This document shows, one piece after another, positions 18,201-28,053 of a DNA stretch of 64,000 nucleotides. Where the stretch lies: contig UQKQ01000005.1 in the NCBI GenBank assembly GCA_900541645.1, positions 62,001 to 126,000 on the forward strand, given 5' to 3'. How positions within the stretch are numbered: position 1 is the stretch's first letter; each line of letters begins with the position of its first letter. Source of the stretch: an uncultured Collinsella sp. Its GTDB lineage: Bacteria > Actinomycetota > Coriobacteriia > Coriobacteriales > Coriobacteriaceae. Both the position numbers and the translations under genes were made by a program. Under the pieces are notes generated by a model that was given only the letters and a program-made list of their open reading frames with translations, was not told where the DNA came from and searched no databases.

Positions 18201-18321
18201 TCATTGGGGACAGACTTAAATGACCAGTCATTGGGCAACCTGTCGGCACTTAGGTAAGGCTGGTCGTTTAAGCCTGTCCCCAATGAGTACACGGATGGTC
18301 ATTTAAGTCTGTCCCCAATGA
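18201..18321. repeat. Three-armed inverted/direct repeat (family D)
   Basis: Arm 1 is 26 bases at 18201-18226 (TCATTGGGGACAGACTTAAA...). Its reverse complement occurs twice: at 18261-18286 with two differences and at 18296-18321 exactly. The last two are direct repeats with a 35-base period, so arm 1 could pair with either, giving two alternative stem-loops. Confidence 0.85.
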
Positions 18322-18383
18322 ATAGGTGCGGAAAGGGTGTGAATGTTTGATTTACGCGCTATGATGTGCCCTTGCATAGAGAG

Positions 18384-18420
18384 CCCGGCGGAATGGTAAC
18401 GGTCGCCGGGACACGTTTTT
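18384..18420 (+). promoter_or_regulatory. Terminator-like hairpin in the metK leader
   Basis: CCCGGCG (18384-18390) pairs with CGCCGGG (18404-18410), followed by ACACGTTTTT, directly before the metK ribosome site GAAAGGA. The position, ending just upstream of the start codon, is that of an attenuator. No SAM-riboswitch consensus was recognised in the short upstream leader. Confidence 0.45.
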
Positions 18421-18432
18421 GAAAGGACAATC

Positions 18433-19713
<1,281 letters not shown>

Positions 19714-19750
19714 GCTAACGGCAAAAGCTACAGCCAAGAAACAACGCACC

Positions 19751-19787
19751 AAAAGAAGTACCGGCTCCAACCGGTACTTCTTTTTTA
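19751..19787 (+). terminator. Intrinsic terminator after metK
   Basis: AAAAGAAGTACCGG (19751-19764) pairs with CCGGTACTTCTTTT (19771-19784) across a six-base loop and runs into a continuous T tract. Confidence 0.9.
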
Positions 19788-19880
19788 TTAATCCGGTGGT
19801 GAAGATGCTTCGATATGAGCCTACGCTGCGTCCCTAGCTAATGAATTTTGCCATCTAGCAACCCCAACCATGTATCCTTA

Positions 19881-20001
19881 GTCCCGAGGGGCGGGGCATA
19901 AGGTCGATCGCGAGTTCCGCACGAGCCGGAGAGCACTTAATGTGCTCTCCGTGCGAGCAGGACTGTCCGAGCAGGCGACCTTATGCCCCGCCCCTCGGGA
20001 C
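19881..20001 (+). repeat. Palindromic element with conserved core, family B, copy 1
   Basis: A 26-base arm starting GTCCCGAGGGGCGGGGCA (19881-19906) pairs perfectly with 19976-20001. Inside are TCGCGAGTTCCGCACG (19908-19923), a central hairpin (GGAGAGCAC / GTGCTCTCC, 19928-19950) and GCAGGACTGT (19957-19966). The same core, reverse-complemented, occurs at 57641-57769. It ends 23 bases before the serine dehydratase start codon. Confidence 0.88.
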
Positions 20002-20024
20002 GACGGGATAGAACAGGAGCGCAT

Positions 20025-21632
20025 ATGGCAGGCAAGCCGCAAACACTAGCTACGACCTCGGCATTCGAGATCTTGGGCCCCGTCATGGTCGGCCCCAGCT
20101 CATCGCACACCGCCGGCGCCCTGCGGTGCGCCCAAGTTGCCGCCAGCCTGTTGGAAGGTCGCATCACCAAGGTCACCTTTGGCCTGTGGAACTCCTTCGC
20201 CCACACCTGCCGCGGCCACGGCACCGACCGTGCGCTCGTCGCGGGCATCCTGGGCCTCGACACCGATGACGAGAACATCAAGCAGGCCTTCGACCTCGCG
20301 CGCGAGCAGGGCCTAGAATATCACTTTGGCATCAAGGGCGACGACGCCTCCATCCACCCCAATACCGTCGACATCGACATGGTCGACGACACGGGCGCCA
20401 CGGCACAGGTCCGCGGCGAGAGCCTGGGCGGTGGCAAGATGCGCATCAGCCGCATTAACGGCGTCGGCGTCGACATCTCAGGTATGTATTCCACGCTCTT
20501 CGTGGCACACAAGGACGTCCCCGGTGTACTCGCCGCGCTCACCAACCTGCTCGCCTACGCACACGTGAACATCGCCTTCTGCCGCACCTACCGCACCGAA
20601 GTGGGCGGCCAGGCTTACTCCGTCTTTGAGACCGACGGTGCGCCCGACGACACCGTCGTCCCCATGCTCCGCAAGCTCGACAATGTCGATTACGCGACCT
20701 TTATCGAGCTCCCCGGTTCTGCCTCGTCGCTCTCCCCCGGCGTCTCGGCCAAGGAAATCTTCGACGACGGCGAGCAGCTGCTCGATGCGTGCGAGGAACT
20801 GGGGCTCAGCATTGGCGCCGTTATGGCCGTGCGAGAGGCGCGCCTGACCGGTGAGGCGCACGCCGTCGCCGCCATGCGCCGCGTGCTCGACGTCATGCGC
20901 GAGGAGACCACAGCCCCCATCGCCAATCCGCAGCGTTCGCTCGGCGGGCTTATCGGCGGCGAGGCCAAGCTTGTCGAAGCCACCGGCCGCAACGATTTGA
21001 GTGCAAGCCTGATGGGCCCCGTTCAGACCGAAGCCGTGGCCCGCGCGATGGCCGTACTCGAGCGCTCCGCCACGATGGGAGTGATCGTCGCCGCCCCCAC
21101 GGCAGGCTCAGCGGGTGTTGTGCCCGGCTGCGTGCTTGCACTCGCCGATCGCCTGCAGCTCGACGACGAGCAGGTCATGGACGCGCTCTACTGCGCAGCC
21201 GCCATCGGCCTCAACCTCACCACGAGCGCCTGCGTCGCCGGCGCCGAGGGCGGATGCCAGGCCGAGGTGGGAAGCGCCGCCGCCATGGCAGCCGCCGCGC
21301 TGGTGCAGATGCTCGGCGGCACGCCCGAGCAGGCGCTCGACGCCAGTTCCATCGCGCTGAGTAACCTGCTGGGCCTCGTTTGTGACCCCGTCGGTGGCCT
21401 CGTGGAGGTGCCCTGCCAAAACCGCAACGCCATCGGCGTAGCAGCGGCCTTTAGCTCGGCACAACTCGCCCTCGCAGGCATTAAGAGCTTGGTGCCGTTT
21501 GACCAGATGGCACATGTAATGCTCTCGGTGGGCCACGCGTTGCCAGCCACGCTGCGCGAGACGGCAAAGGGCGGCATCGCGCAGGCTCCGGCCGCACTTT
21601 CGGCCTGTGCAAAATGCGGTGTGTGCGGATAG
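20025..21632 (+). CDS. sdaA: L-serine ammonia-lyase (fused beta-ACT-alpha type)
   Basis: Iron-sulfur L-serine dehydratase converting serine to pyruvate and ammonia. The 535-residue chain joins the beta half (ILGPVMVGPSSSHTAGA, the substrate-binding SSSHTAG motif), an ACT-like segment (VGVDISGMYSTLFVAHKDVPGVLAALTN region) and the alpha half with the cluster cysteines (TTSACVAGAEGGCQAE, LVCDPVGGLVEVPCQNRN) and the conserved C-terminal CAKCGVCG. The ATG at 20025 has AGGAG upstream; the frame is open further upstream into a palindrome but is not conserved. It probably has its own promoter or leader within the 311-base gap after metK. Confidence 0.93.
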   Translation: MAGKPQTLATTSAFEILGPVMVGPSSSHTAGALRCAQVAASLLEGRITKVTFGLWNSFAHTCRGHGTDRALVAGILGLDTDDENIKQAFDLAREQGLEYHFGIKGDDASIHPNTVDIDMVDDTGATAQVRGESLGGGKMRISRINGVGVDISGMYSTLFVAHKDVPGVLAALTNLLAYAHVNIAFCRTYRTEVGGQAYSVFETDGAPDDTVVPMLRKLDNVDYATFIELPGSASSLSPGVSAKEIFDDGEQLLDACEELGLSIGAVMAVREARLTGEAHAVAAMRRVLDVMREETTAPIANPQRSLGGLIGGEAKLVEATGRNDLSASLMGPVQTEAVARAMAVLERSATMGVIVAAPTAGSAGVVPGCVLALADRLQLDDEQVMDALYCAAAIGLNLTTSACVAGAEGGCQAEVGSAAAMAAAALVQMLGGTPEQALDASSIALSNLLGLVCDPVGGLVEVPCQNRNAIGVAAAFSSAQLALAGIKSLVPFDQMAHVMLSVGHALPATLRETAKGGIAQAPAALSACAKCGVCG

Positions 21633-21653
21633 CGACTAAGAACGACTCAAAGG

Positions 21654-21669
21654 TGGGACATTTGTCCCA
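21654..21669. other. Short GGGAC/GTCCC palindrome after the serine dehydratase gene
   Basis: TGGGACATTTGTCCCA forms a seven-base-pair palindrome with a two-base centre, followed by GCTCTTTC. It may be an operator or a weak hairpin. It shares the GGGACA core with other palindromes in the window. Confidence 0.4.
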
Positions 21670-21781
21670 GCTCTTTCGAATGCCACCGTTTCCGTACCAC
21701 AAACAGCAGGGCAATCGCTATAATGCAAGCCCAGTAAAAACACGATGAACCGCAAGGCGAAAATCGAAGGATATGCATACG

Positions 21782-23515
21782 ATGTCGCAAAACGATCGAA
21801 CTCAACTGATTCCCGATCCGCAGCAGCCGAGCAGGCACACCGGCGGCGTTCAGTCACCGCGTCCTATCGCGCCGAGCCACGGTCAGCAGCGTGGTGCGGC
21901 AAACGCGCCCCAACGCCCGAACCAACAGCGACAGCAGCGTCAACAACGTCAGCAGCGCCAGGCAAACGGCAATGCGCCCAAGCAGCCCCCCACGCACGCC
22001 CGAGGCGATCGCGGCCCCGCGCGCAAGTCCGCCGGCAACAATAAGTCGGGCAAAAAGACGACACTCTTTGTCGTCTTGGGTCTTATCGTCATTGTCTATA
22101 TCGTAGGAATCGTAGCGTTTTCGCAGCTAGCCTACCCCAACACCACCATTGCCGGCGTCGACGTCTCGTTCTCCAACGCTTCGTCTGCCGCTACCAAGGT
22201 CAATTCGGCATGGAAGCACTATAAGCTCACCGTGACAGGCGATGACTTTAGCTGGACCTATCAGCCCGAGTCCGATGAGCCCATCGTCGATGGCGAAGCT
22301 GCCGCAAAAGAGATTATCAGCCACAACGAAGCCTTTGTATGGCCGGTCCGCCTTGTGGAATCCTTAAGCGGCAAGGCCAAAACAACCGCTACCTCCAACG
22401 AAGTCGATCTTGATCAAGACGTCGACCTGTCCATGCTCTCCGATACCTTTGACCAAAAGAAGTTTGAGAAGGATCTGGGCGCCGCCATCGACGAGTTTAA
22501 CGAGGGGCGTTCGGGCACGTTCGAGGCCAATAGCTCCTATGACGAGCAGGCCGGCAAGTTTACCGTCGAGAAGGCGCGCTCCAACGAAAAACTCAACCGC
22601 GAGCATGTCATTAAGTATGCCGAGCTCGAGCTTGCCTCGCTGGCCGAGACCGTAGATCTTTCCAAGCTCGGCAACGATGCCTATGAGCCGCTCAATGGAA
22701 CGCTGACCGATGATCAGATTCAGGCCGCATGCGATGCCGCCAACAACTTCCTGGGCGTCAACGTGACCCTCAAGCTCAACGGCGAGGATGCCGGCAAGGT
22801 TGATGGCAGCTCCGTGTTGCAGTGGATCAGCTTTGCCGATCCGGCCAATCCCACGCTCGATACGTCGCAGATCAGCAGCTGGGCAGCCGAGCTCGCCAAC
22901 GGCTTTAATACCGTGGGCTCCACTCGCTGGTGGACGCGCGCCGATGGCAAGCAGTGCGCCGTCGAAGGCGGCGACTTTGGTTGGTCCATCGACAGCAGCT
23001 CGCTCGCCAAGCAGGTCGAGGACGCCATTAACAACAAGCAGACCGGCGAAATCGAGATCAAGTACTCCCAGAAGGCCGACACCTTTACCGCAAAGGGAGA
23101 GCCCGACTGGAAGGCGTATATCGACGTCGACCTGTCCGAGCAGCACGCGCGCTACTATGACGAGAACGGTAATATCGTTTGGGAGGCCAACTTTATATCC
23201 GGCAAACCGGGCGAAGACGCCACCCCCGAGGGCGTGTGGCAGATCAACAGCAACGGCGGCGGCAGCACCCTGATCGGAGCCAAGGACCCCGAGACCGGTA
23301 AGCCCAAATACGAAAGCCCGGTGAGCTACTGGATGCCGTTCGAGGGCAATATGATCGGCTTCCACGATGCCACCTGGCAAAACGACAAGAGCTTCGATAA
23401 CGCCGAGTCGTACAAATGGTGCGGCAGCCACGGCTGCATCAACCTGCGTCTGGCAGACGCCAAGGCACTTCACGACTGCATCAAAGTCGGCCTGTGCGTG
23501 GTTGTCCACTCGTAG
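21782..23515 (+). CDS. YkuD-type L,D-transpeptidase with peptidoglycan-binding domain
   Basis: Cell-wall cross-linking enzyme of 577 residues. The N-terminus is cytoplasmic and low-complexity (repeated QQR, then RGPARKSAGNNKSGKK). One transmembrane helix follows (LFVVLGLIVIVYIVGIVAF, about residue 95-115), then an extracellular region with a PG-binding-4-like repeat of the VanW/L,D-transpeptidase group, and the YkuD domain with the catalytic motif SHGCINLRL (Cys552). The WMPF and GFHD segments before it are usual. The start at 21782 is preferred over 21773, because GAAGGA is too close to the latter. It is probably the first gene ahead of the efflux trio, but a 132-base gap separates them. Confidence 0.9.
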   Translation: MSQNDRTQLIPDPQQPSRHTGGVQSPRPIAPSHGQQRGAANAPQRPNQQRQQRQQRQQRQANGNAPKQPPTHARGDRGPARKSAGNNKSGKKTTLFVVLGLIVIVYIVGIVAFSQLAYPNTTIAGVDVSFSNASSAATKVNSAWKHYKLTVTGDDFSWTYQPESDEPIVDGEAAAKEIISHNEAFVWPVRLVESLSGKAKTTATSNEVDLDQDVDLSMLSDTFDQKKFEKDLGAAIDEFNEGRSGTFEANSSYDEQAGKFTVEKARSNEKLNREHVIKYAELELASLAETVDLSKLGNDAYEPLNGTLTDDQIQAACDAANNFLGVNVTLKLNGEDAGKVDGSSVLQWISFADPANPTLDTSQISSWAAELANGFNTVGSTRWWTRADGKQCAVEGGDFGWSIDSSSLAKQVEDAINNKQTGEIEIKYSQKADTFTAKGEPDWKAYIDVDLSEQHARYYDENGNIVWEANFISGKPGEDATPEGVWQINSNGGGSTLIGAKDPETGKPKYESPVSYWMPFEGNMIGFHDATWQNDKSFDNAESYKWCGSHGCINLRLADAKALHDCIKVGLCVVVHS

Positions 23516-23647
23516 TGCAACGCGCGCATTCCTACAACGTGGAACCGCAGCGACCAATCTAACAGTTCCGAAAGAAACCGTCCTATGCGCCCGCCCCAAC
23601 CGGTGGGCGCATATACTTATCGAGGTACTTTCTATAAAGGAGACGCT

Positions 23648-25084
23648 ATGCCGAATGTCCCCACCATTACCCCGGGCCCGGATGATACCGAGCACACGCC
23701 CGAAGGTGCCACCGAAACGATTCCTCTGATTACAAACGTGCATGCCGATAAGCAGAACGGACGCGCGAACGATGCGGCCGAGATTTCCGATGAAGAGGCA
23801 TACGCCAAGCTCAAGGCAAAACGTGCCGAACGTCGGCGCAAAAAGCTGATTCGACGCGGTATTGCCGCCGGCGTCGTGGGTGCCATCGCGCTCATTGCCA
23901 TTGTCGCAACCCTGGTTATCAATGCGCAGCCACAGGGCGCTAGCGAGCCTGTGACCGACATGGTGACCGAGGGCACGTTTACCACAACGGTCGAAGCGAA
24001 AGGCCAGCTCAAACCCATTTCGTCCTCAGTGGTCTCCCCTTCTGTCGACGGCACGGTCGATTCGATCAACGTTCAGCCGGGCCAATCCGTTAACGAGGGC
24101 GACGTGCTTATGACCATTAAAAACGACGAGCTCGATCGCAACGTTGCCGAGGCGCAGCGTGCAGTTGCAGCCGCCCAGGAAGACCTCACCAACGCGCAGA
24201 AAGCCGCCGCTGCCGCGCAGGCCACCCCAACGACGGACGATGATGGAGCTTCCGCAGCAGCTGGCATCACTGCCGCATCAGCGGACACAAACGCCGTATC
24301 GGCCGCACAGCGCAGCCTCGCATCGGCCCAGGAAAACCTCGATCAGGCGAACGCCAAGGCAGCCAGCCGTACGGTCACGGCCCCGAGCTCGGGTAGCATC
24401 GTGGAGCTCAACGCCAAGGTGGGCGCCACGGTAACAGGCGGCATGATCATGGGCGAAAGCGATACGAGCGGCGGCAAGCAGTGCATGCAAATCGCCGACC
24501 TATCCAAGATGAAGGTGACCGTGCAGGTAGGCGAAAAGGACATCGCCAAGATCGCCGTTGGGCAGAGCGCCAACGTCACGTATCCTGCGTTTCCCGATAT
24601 CGTGAGCCAGGGCACCGTCACGGCTATCGCATCGGTGGCAAACTCCGACGCCGCCAACGGTGGCGGCGGCAGCGTAACCTTTAACGTCGACATTCTCATT
24701 GAGGCGCCCGACGCGCGCCTGAAGCCGGGCATGACGGCCGAGGTATCGGTGGTGACCGAGCAGCTCGACGACGTGGTGATGGTGCCGACGATGGCGCTCA
24801 TGACCGAAGACGGCGAACATTATTACGTCAACGTGGCGACCGATGACGAGGGCAAGCAGACCCGTCGCGTGAAGGTGACTGTCGTGACGCAAAACGACAA
24901 CGAAGCCGTAGTCGGCAAGACACAGGTCAAGCGCGACGACCAGGGCAACGAGATCAACCCCAACGTGCCGGTTACCAAGCTGCGCGATGGCGACACCCTC
25001 GTCATGGACACCGGAGCGGACGCAACGGCTGACGGCGGCTACGGCGCGGATTCGGGCAGTATGTCTGCCGACGAGGGCATGTAA
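23648..25084 (+). CDS. MacA/HlyD-type periplasmic adaptor (membrane fusion protein)
   Basis: Adaptor of an ABC efflux or export system, 478 residues. A charged N-terminus is followed by a single membrane anchor (GIAAGVVGAIALIAIVATLVI, about residues 78-98), a biotinyl/lipoyl-like half (VDSINVQPGQSVNEGDVLMTI), a coiled-coil rich in Ala and Gln (about 160-240), the second lipoyl half (APSSGSIVELNAKVGATV) and a beta-barrel region. It ends in a Gly/Ser/Asp-rich tail. AAAGGAG precedes the ATG. The stop overlaps the next gene by one base (TAATG), so adaptor, ATPase and permease form one operon. The substrate is unknown; MacAB-like systems move peptides, lipids or drugs. Confidence 0.88.
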   Translation: MPNVPTITPGPDDTEHTPEGATETIPLITNVHADKQNGRANDAAEISDEEAYAKLKAKRAERRRKKLIRRGIAAGVVGAIALIAIVATLVINAQPQGASEPVTDMVTEGTFTTTVEAKGQLKPISSSVVSPSVDGTVDSINVQPGQSVNEGDVLMTIKNDELDRNVAEAQRAVAAAQEDLTNAQKAAAAAQATPTTDDDGASAAAGITAASADTNAVSAAQRSLASAQENLDQANAKAASRTVTAPSSGSIVELNAKVGATVTGGMIMGESDTSGGKQCMQIADLSKMKVTVQVGEKDIAKIAVGQSANVTYPAFPDIVSQGTVTAIASVANSDAANGGGGSVTFNVDILIEAPDARLKPGMTAEVSVVTEQLDDVVMVPTMALMTEDGEHYYVNVATDDEGKQTRRVKVTVVTQNDNEAVVGKTQVKRDDQGNEINPNVPVTKLRDGDTLVMDTGADATADGGYGADSGSMSADEGM

Positions 25085-25857
25085 TGCGTCCCGTTATCGA
25101 CATCCGCAACGTGCACCGCATCTTTGAGAGCGAGGCGGGGTGTGCCCACATCCTGCACAACGTGAGCCTGGCGGTAAATCCCGGCGAATTCGTCGCTATC
25201 ACCGGCCCCTCGGGCTCGGGCAAGTCGACGCTCATGAACATCCTAGGCTGCCTGGATAAGCCGACGGCGGGCGGCTACTACCTGCAAGGGCTCAACGTGG
25301 CCGAGCTTGACGATGACGAGCTCACCGAAGTTCGCGCCCTGAGCATTGGCTTTGTCTTTCAGAGCTTCAACCTGCTGCCGCGCCTGTCGGTTATCGAAAA
25401 CGTGATGCTGCCGCTGGCCTACACCAATGTGCCCCGTAGCCAGCGCGAGATGCGCGCCGTGCACGCGCTGCAGGCCGTCACGCTGCCGGTCGACCACTGG
25501 GACCACCGCATATCCGAGCTCTCGGGCGGCCAGATGCAGCGTGTCGCAATCGCGCGCGCCCTCGTCAATGACCCGCCCATCATCCTAGCCGATGAGCCGA
25601 CGGGAAACCTGGACTCCGCTACCGGAGCGCTTGTGATGGAGACCTTCCATAAGCTCCAGAAGCGCGGCAAAACCATCGTGCTTATCACACACGACCCCAG
25701 CATCGCCGCCGAGGCCGACCGTGCCGTGACCATCCGCGACGGTCGCATTCACGACGGCGCGTATATTCCACATGCACCGCGGACCCTGCGCAGCGCCGTA
25801 GATAGCCTGCCCATGATTTCCGCCTCCACCAACCCGCCGAAAGGAGTGGTGGCATGA
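25084..25857 (+). CDS. MacB/LolD-type ABC transporter ATPase
   Basis: A 257-residue nucleotide-binding subunit with Walker A GPSGSGKSTLMN, Q-loop FVFQSFNLLPRLSV, signature LSGGQMQRVAIARAL, Walker B IILADEPTGNLDS and switch LITHDPS. The MLNILG...LDKPT and NLLPRLS features place it in the MacB/LolD/FtsE group. It starts within the stop of the adaptor gene and its own stop overlaps the permease start (ATGA). The short C-terminal extension after the ATPase core (about 25 residues) is unremarkable. Confidence 0.93.
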   Translation: MRPVIDIRNVHRIFESEAGCAHILHNVSLAVNPGEFVAITGPSGSGKSTLMNILGCLDKPTAGGYYLQGLNVAELDDDELTEVRALSIGFVFQSFNLLPRLSVIENVMLPLAYTNVPRSQREMRAVHALQAVTLPVDHWDHRISELSGGQMQRVAIARALVNDPPIILADEPTGNLDSATGALVMETFHKLQKRGKTIVLITHDPSIAAEADRAVTIRDGRIHDGAYIPHAPRTLRSAVDSLPMISASTNPPKGVVA

Positions 25858-27068
25858 GCGCCCGCGATCTCATCCAGGAAGCCCTTCACTCGCTCGAAGC
25901 CAACAAGGGGCGCAGCCTGCTCACCATCCTGGGCATTGTCATCGGCATCGCCTCGGTTATCGCCATGACTTCGCTCATCGGCGGTATCCAAAACAGCCTG
26001 GTCAACAGTCTGGGCCTCAATGCGGCACGCATGGTGCAAATCTATTCGTCGCAAGAACTCACCGAGTCGGACATCGAGAAGCTTCAAAAACTGGTGCCGC
26101 AGATAGAGCAGATCGGCATTGTCGACAGCGCGTATACCGAGTATAAGACCGGCGATAAAAGCTATACCGTCATGGCACAGGGTGTCGATAGCGACATGCT
26201 CGGCGCCGTGGGGGCCAGCAAGCTCGTTGCGGGGCGCACCTATTCCCAGGCCGAGTCCCAATCAGGCTCGCGCGTGGCGCTCATCAGCCGCAACGGCGCC
26301 GATCAGCTTTACGGCAACGAACAGGATGCGCTGGGGAAAACCATCAAGGTGTCCAACGGCGAGGTGCAGATTGTAGGCGTGATTGATGGCGGCAGCGACT
26401 CCATGGGCTCGCTCACGCTGTATATGCCACGCGAAACTATCTCCGGACTGTTTGGCGACGAGAATCCTTCATTCCCCAGCGTGACGGCACTTGCCGCCGA
26501 GGGCACGGACATGGATGAGCTCTGCAAAACCATCGAGTCCAAGGTGCGCGCGATGAAGGGCATCGAGGAGGAGGACGAGTACGACAGTGTATCGGCAACC
26601 TCCATGAAAAGCGCTATCGATGCACTCAACTCCTTTATGGGCGCATTCTCGCTCATCATGGGTGCTGTCGCCAGCATCTCGCTGCTTGTCGGCGGTATCG
26701 GCATTATGAATATGATGCTCACCAACGTATCTGAACGCATCCGCGAGATCGGCATCCGCCGTGCTCTGGGCGCCAGTCGTCGCGATATCGCCGCGCAGTT
26801 TTTGGCCGAGTCCTCGGCGCTGTGCGTCACCGGCGGACTATTGGGTGTCCTGATTGGCTATCTGCTGGCATGGGGACTCACGTTCTTTGCCGCAAGCTCG
26901 GGTATCATGAGCGAGTTTGGAGCTACCGGGACGATCACGCCAAGCTTCTCCATTACGACAGTGTTGATCGCGTTTGCCGTATCGGTCGGCATCGGCGTAA
27001 TCTTTGGCTTCTATCCCGCTCGACGCGCGGCAAAGCTCGACCCGGTGGAGTGCCTACGCTACCAGTAA
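25854..27068 (+). CDS. MacB/FtsX-type ABC transporter permease
   Basis: A 404-residue permease with four membrane segments in the MacB arrangement. There is one near the N-terminus (SLLTILGIVIGIASVIAMTSL), then a large extracytoplasmic domain (about residues 50-265) and three C-terminal helices (SLIMGAVASISLLVGGIGIMN; TGGLLGVLIGYLLAWGL; VLIAFAVSVGIGVIFGFYP). It ends in the typical ARRAAKLDPVECLRYQ. It is translationally coupled to the ATPase. The operon ends here; a family A palindrome begins 13 bases after the stop and the cobalamin island lies beyond. Confidence 0.92.
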   Translation: MSARDLIQEALHSLEANKGRSLLTILGIVIGIASVIAMTSLIGGIQNSLVNSLGLNAARMVQIYSSQELTESDIEKLQKLVPQIEQIGIVDSAYTEYKTGDKSYTVMAQGVDSDMLGAVGASKLVAGRTYSQAESQSGSRVALISRNGADQLYGNEQDALGKTIKVSNGEVQIVGVIDGGSDSMGSLTLYMPRETISGLFGDENPSFPSVTALAAEGTDMDELCKTIESKVRAMKGIEEEDEYDSVSATSMKSAIDALNSFMGAFSLIMGAVASISLLVGGIGIMNMMLTNVSERIREIGIRRALGASRRDIAAQFLAESSALCVTGGLLGVLIGYLLAWGLTFFAASSGIMSEFGATGTITPSFSITTVLIAFAVSVGIGVIFGFYPARRAAKLDPVECLRYQ

Positions 27069-27080
27069 GCCACCACCAAC

Positions 27081-27149
27081 AAGTTGCGGTGAATTAGGGA
27101 CTGAATATGCTATTTAGCAGCAAAAACAGACGCTATTTCACCGCAACTT
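27081..27149. repeat. Dispersed palindromic element, family A, copy 2
   Basis: AAGTTGCGGTGAA (27081-27093) pairs exactly with 27137-27149, and extends to 16 of 17 matches. The left arm continues with AGGGACTGAAT as in copy 3. Its right end directly touches the IS21-type transposase remnant. Confidence 0.85.
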
Positions 27150-27242
27150 ATTGAAGGGCTGCTTGCGCCAGTTCCGTGCGTCGTCCTCGAGCGATTGGCG
27201 GATGACAGGCTTGTACGGGTCGAGCTTGCTCGGGGCGCTCCT
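27150..27242 (-). mobile_element. IS21-family transposase (IstA) remnant
   Basis: Read leftward, the frame gives SKLDPYKPVIRQSLEDD followed by ARNWRKQPFN. From memory this matches the IstA segment SKLDPYKP...W.KQRHTA, which lies just after the N-terminal helix-turn-helix. Only about 30 residues survive; neither the DDE core nor IstB is present. It lies between the family A palindrome and the end of cbiJ, marking the left edge of the cobalamin island. Confidence 0.7.
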
Positions 27243-27279
27243 CCTCGCAGGCGGGAGGGCACGCATGCGCGGCGAGCGC

Positions 27280-28053
27280 CTAGCGCGCGAACTCCCGTAA
27301 GAGCGCGTCTTCCACTTCCCTAAGCGAAAGGGCCCCGCCTCCCTCGGCGGGACGGGCGACCACGATACAGCGCGCTCCCACGTCGCGCGCGGAGGCGATC
27401 TTCTCGGCCGTGCCGCCTACGGTTCCCGAGTCCTTGGTCACAAGCCACTGGGCGCCCACCTGCCGAAGCATCGCCTCGTTGAGCTCGCGGGTGAAGGGCC
27501 CCTGCATGCCGATGACGTGCGACGGCGAAAACCCCGCGTCGATGCACTTCGTTATAGCACCGGGCAGAGGGAGCACACGCACGAAGAAGCGCTCCGCGAA
27601 ATCGGCGACGCGCGTGTAGGGAGCAAGCTCCTTGCTCCCCGTCGTGAGAAGCGCGCGACCCGGGTTCTCGGAGAGAAAGCGCGCCGCGCAGGCGATCGAC
27701 GCGACCGACACGACGCCTTTGGGCAGCACCTCGACCGGGCGCGCAAGGCGCAGGCATCGTGCACCCACGGCGAGCGAAGCGGCCCGGATGTTGCCGCTTG
27801 CGAGCGTAGCGAAGGGGTGCGTGGCGTCGACGACGATGCGCGCGCCGGAAAGCTCACGCTCCATGTCGGCCTCGTCGAGCCTGCCCGCATGCACCTCGAT
27901 GCCCGGAAGCTCGCCCAAAAGCTCGCCTCCGTACTCGGTTGCCGCGTAGGCACGGGCGGGGATTCCCGCCCCGCTCGCCCATTCGCACAGAAGGCGGCCC
28001 TCGGTGGTGCCGGCGAAGATGCGCAGCGCCGGCGCGGATGCGGGGGCCGTCAC
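27280..28053 (-). CDS. cbiJ: Cobalt-precorrin-6A reductase
   Basis: Reduces the macrocycle of cobalt-precorrin-6A with a nicotinamide cofactor. The 257-residue protein has the CbiJ/CobK N-terminus RIFAGTTEGRLLCEW, the ATHPFA motif in VVDATHPFATLAS, LLTTGSKELAPY, and the C-terminal WLVTKDSGTVGGTAEKI. Translation probably starts at GTG 28053, which overlaps the cbiC stop (GTGA). A longer open frame exists upstream but only as an out-of-frame shadow of cbiC. This is the last gene of the leftward cobalamin operon. Confidence 0.92.
   Translation of the reverse strand: MTAPASAPALRIFAGTTEGRLLCEWASGAGIPARAYAATEYGGELLGELPGIEVHAGRLDEADMERELSGARIVVDATHPFATLASGNIRAASLAVGARCLRLARPVEVLPKGVVSVASIACAARFLSENPGRALLTTGSKELAPYTRVADFAERFFVRVLPLPGAITKCIDAGFSPSHVIGMQGPFTRELNEAMLRQVGAQWLVTKDSGTVGGTAEKIASARDVGARCIVVARPAEGGGALSLREVEDALLREFAR

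Larger units (their letters stand above)
18115..18432. other. Divergent intergenic region between gltX and metK
   Basis: No gene seen. It contains a three-armed palindrome (18201-18321) and a short metK leader with a terminator-like hairpin (18384-18420). The promoters for both divergent genes must lie here; TATGAT at 18360-18365 is a candidate minus-10 for metK, but no good minus-35 is properly spaced. Confidence 0.5.
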
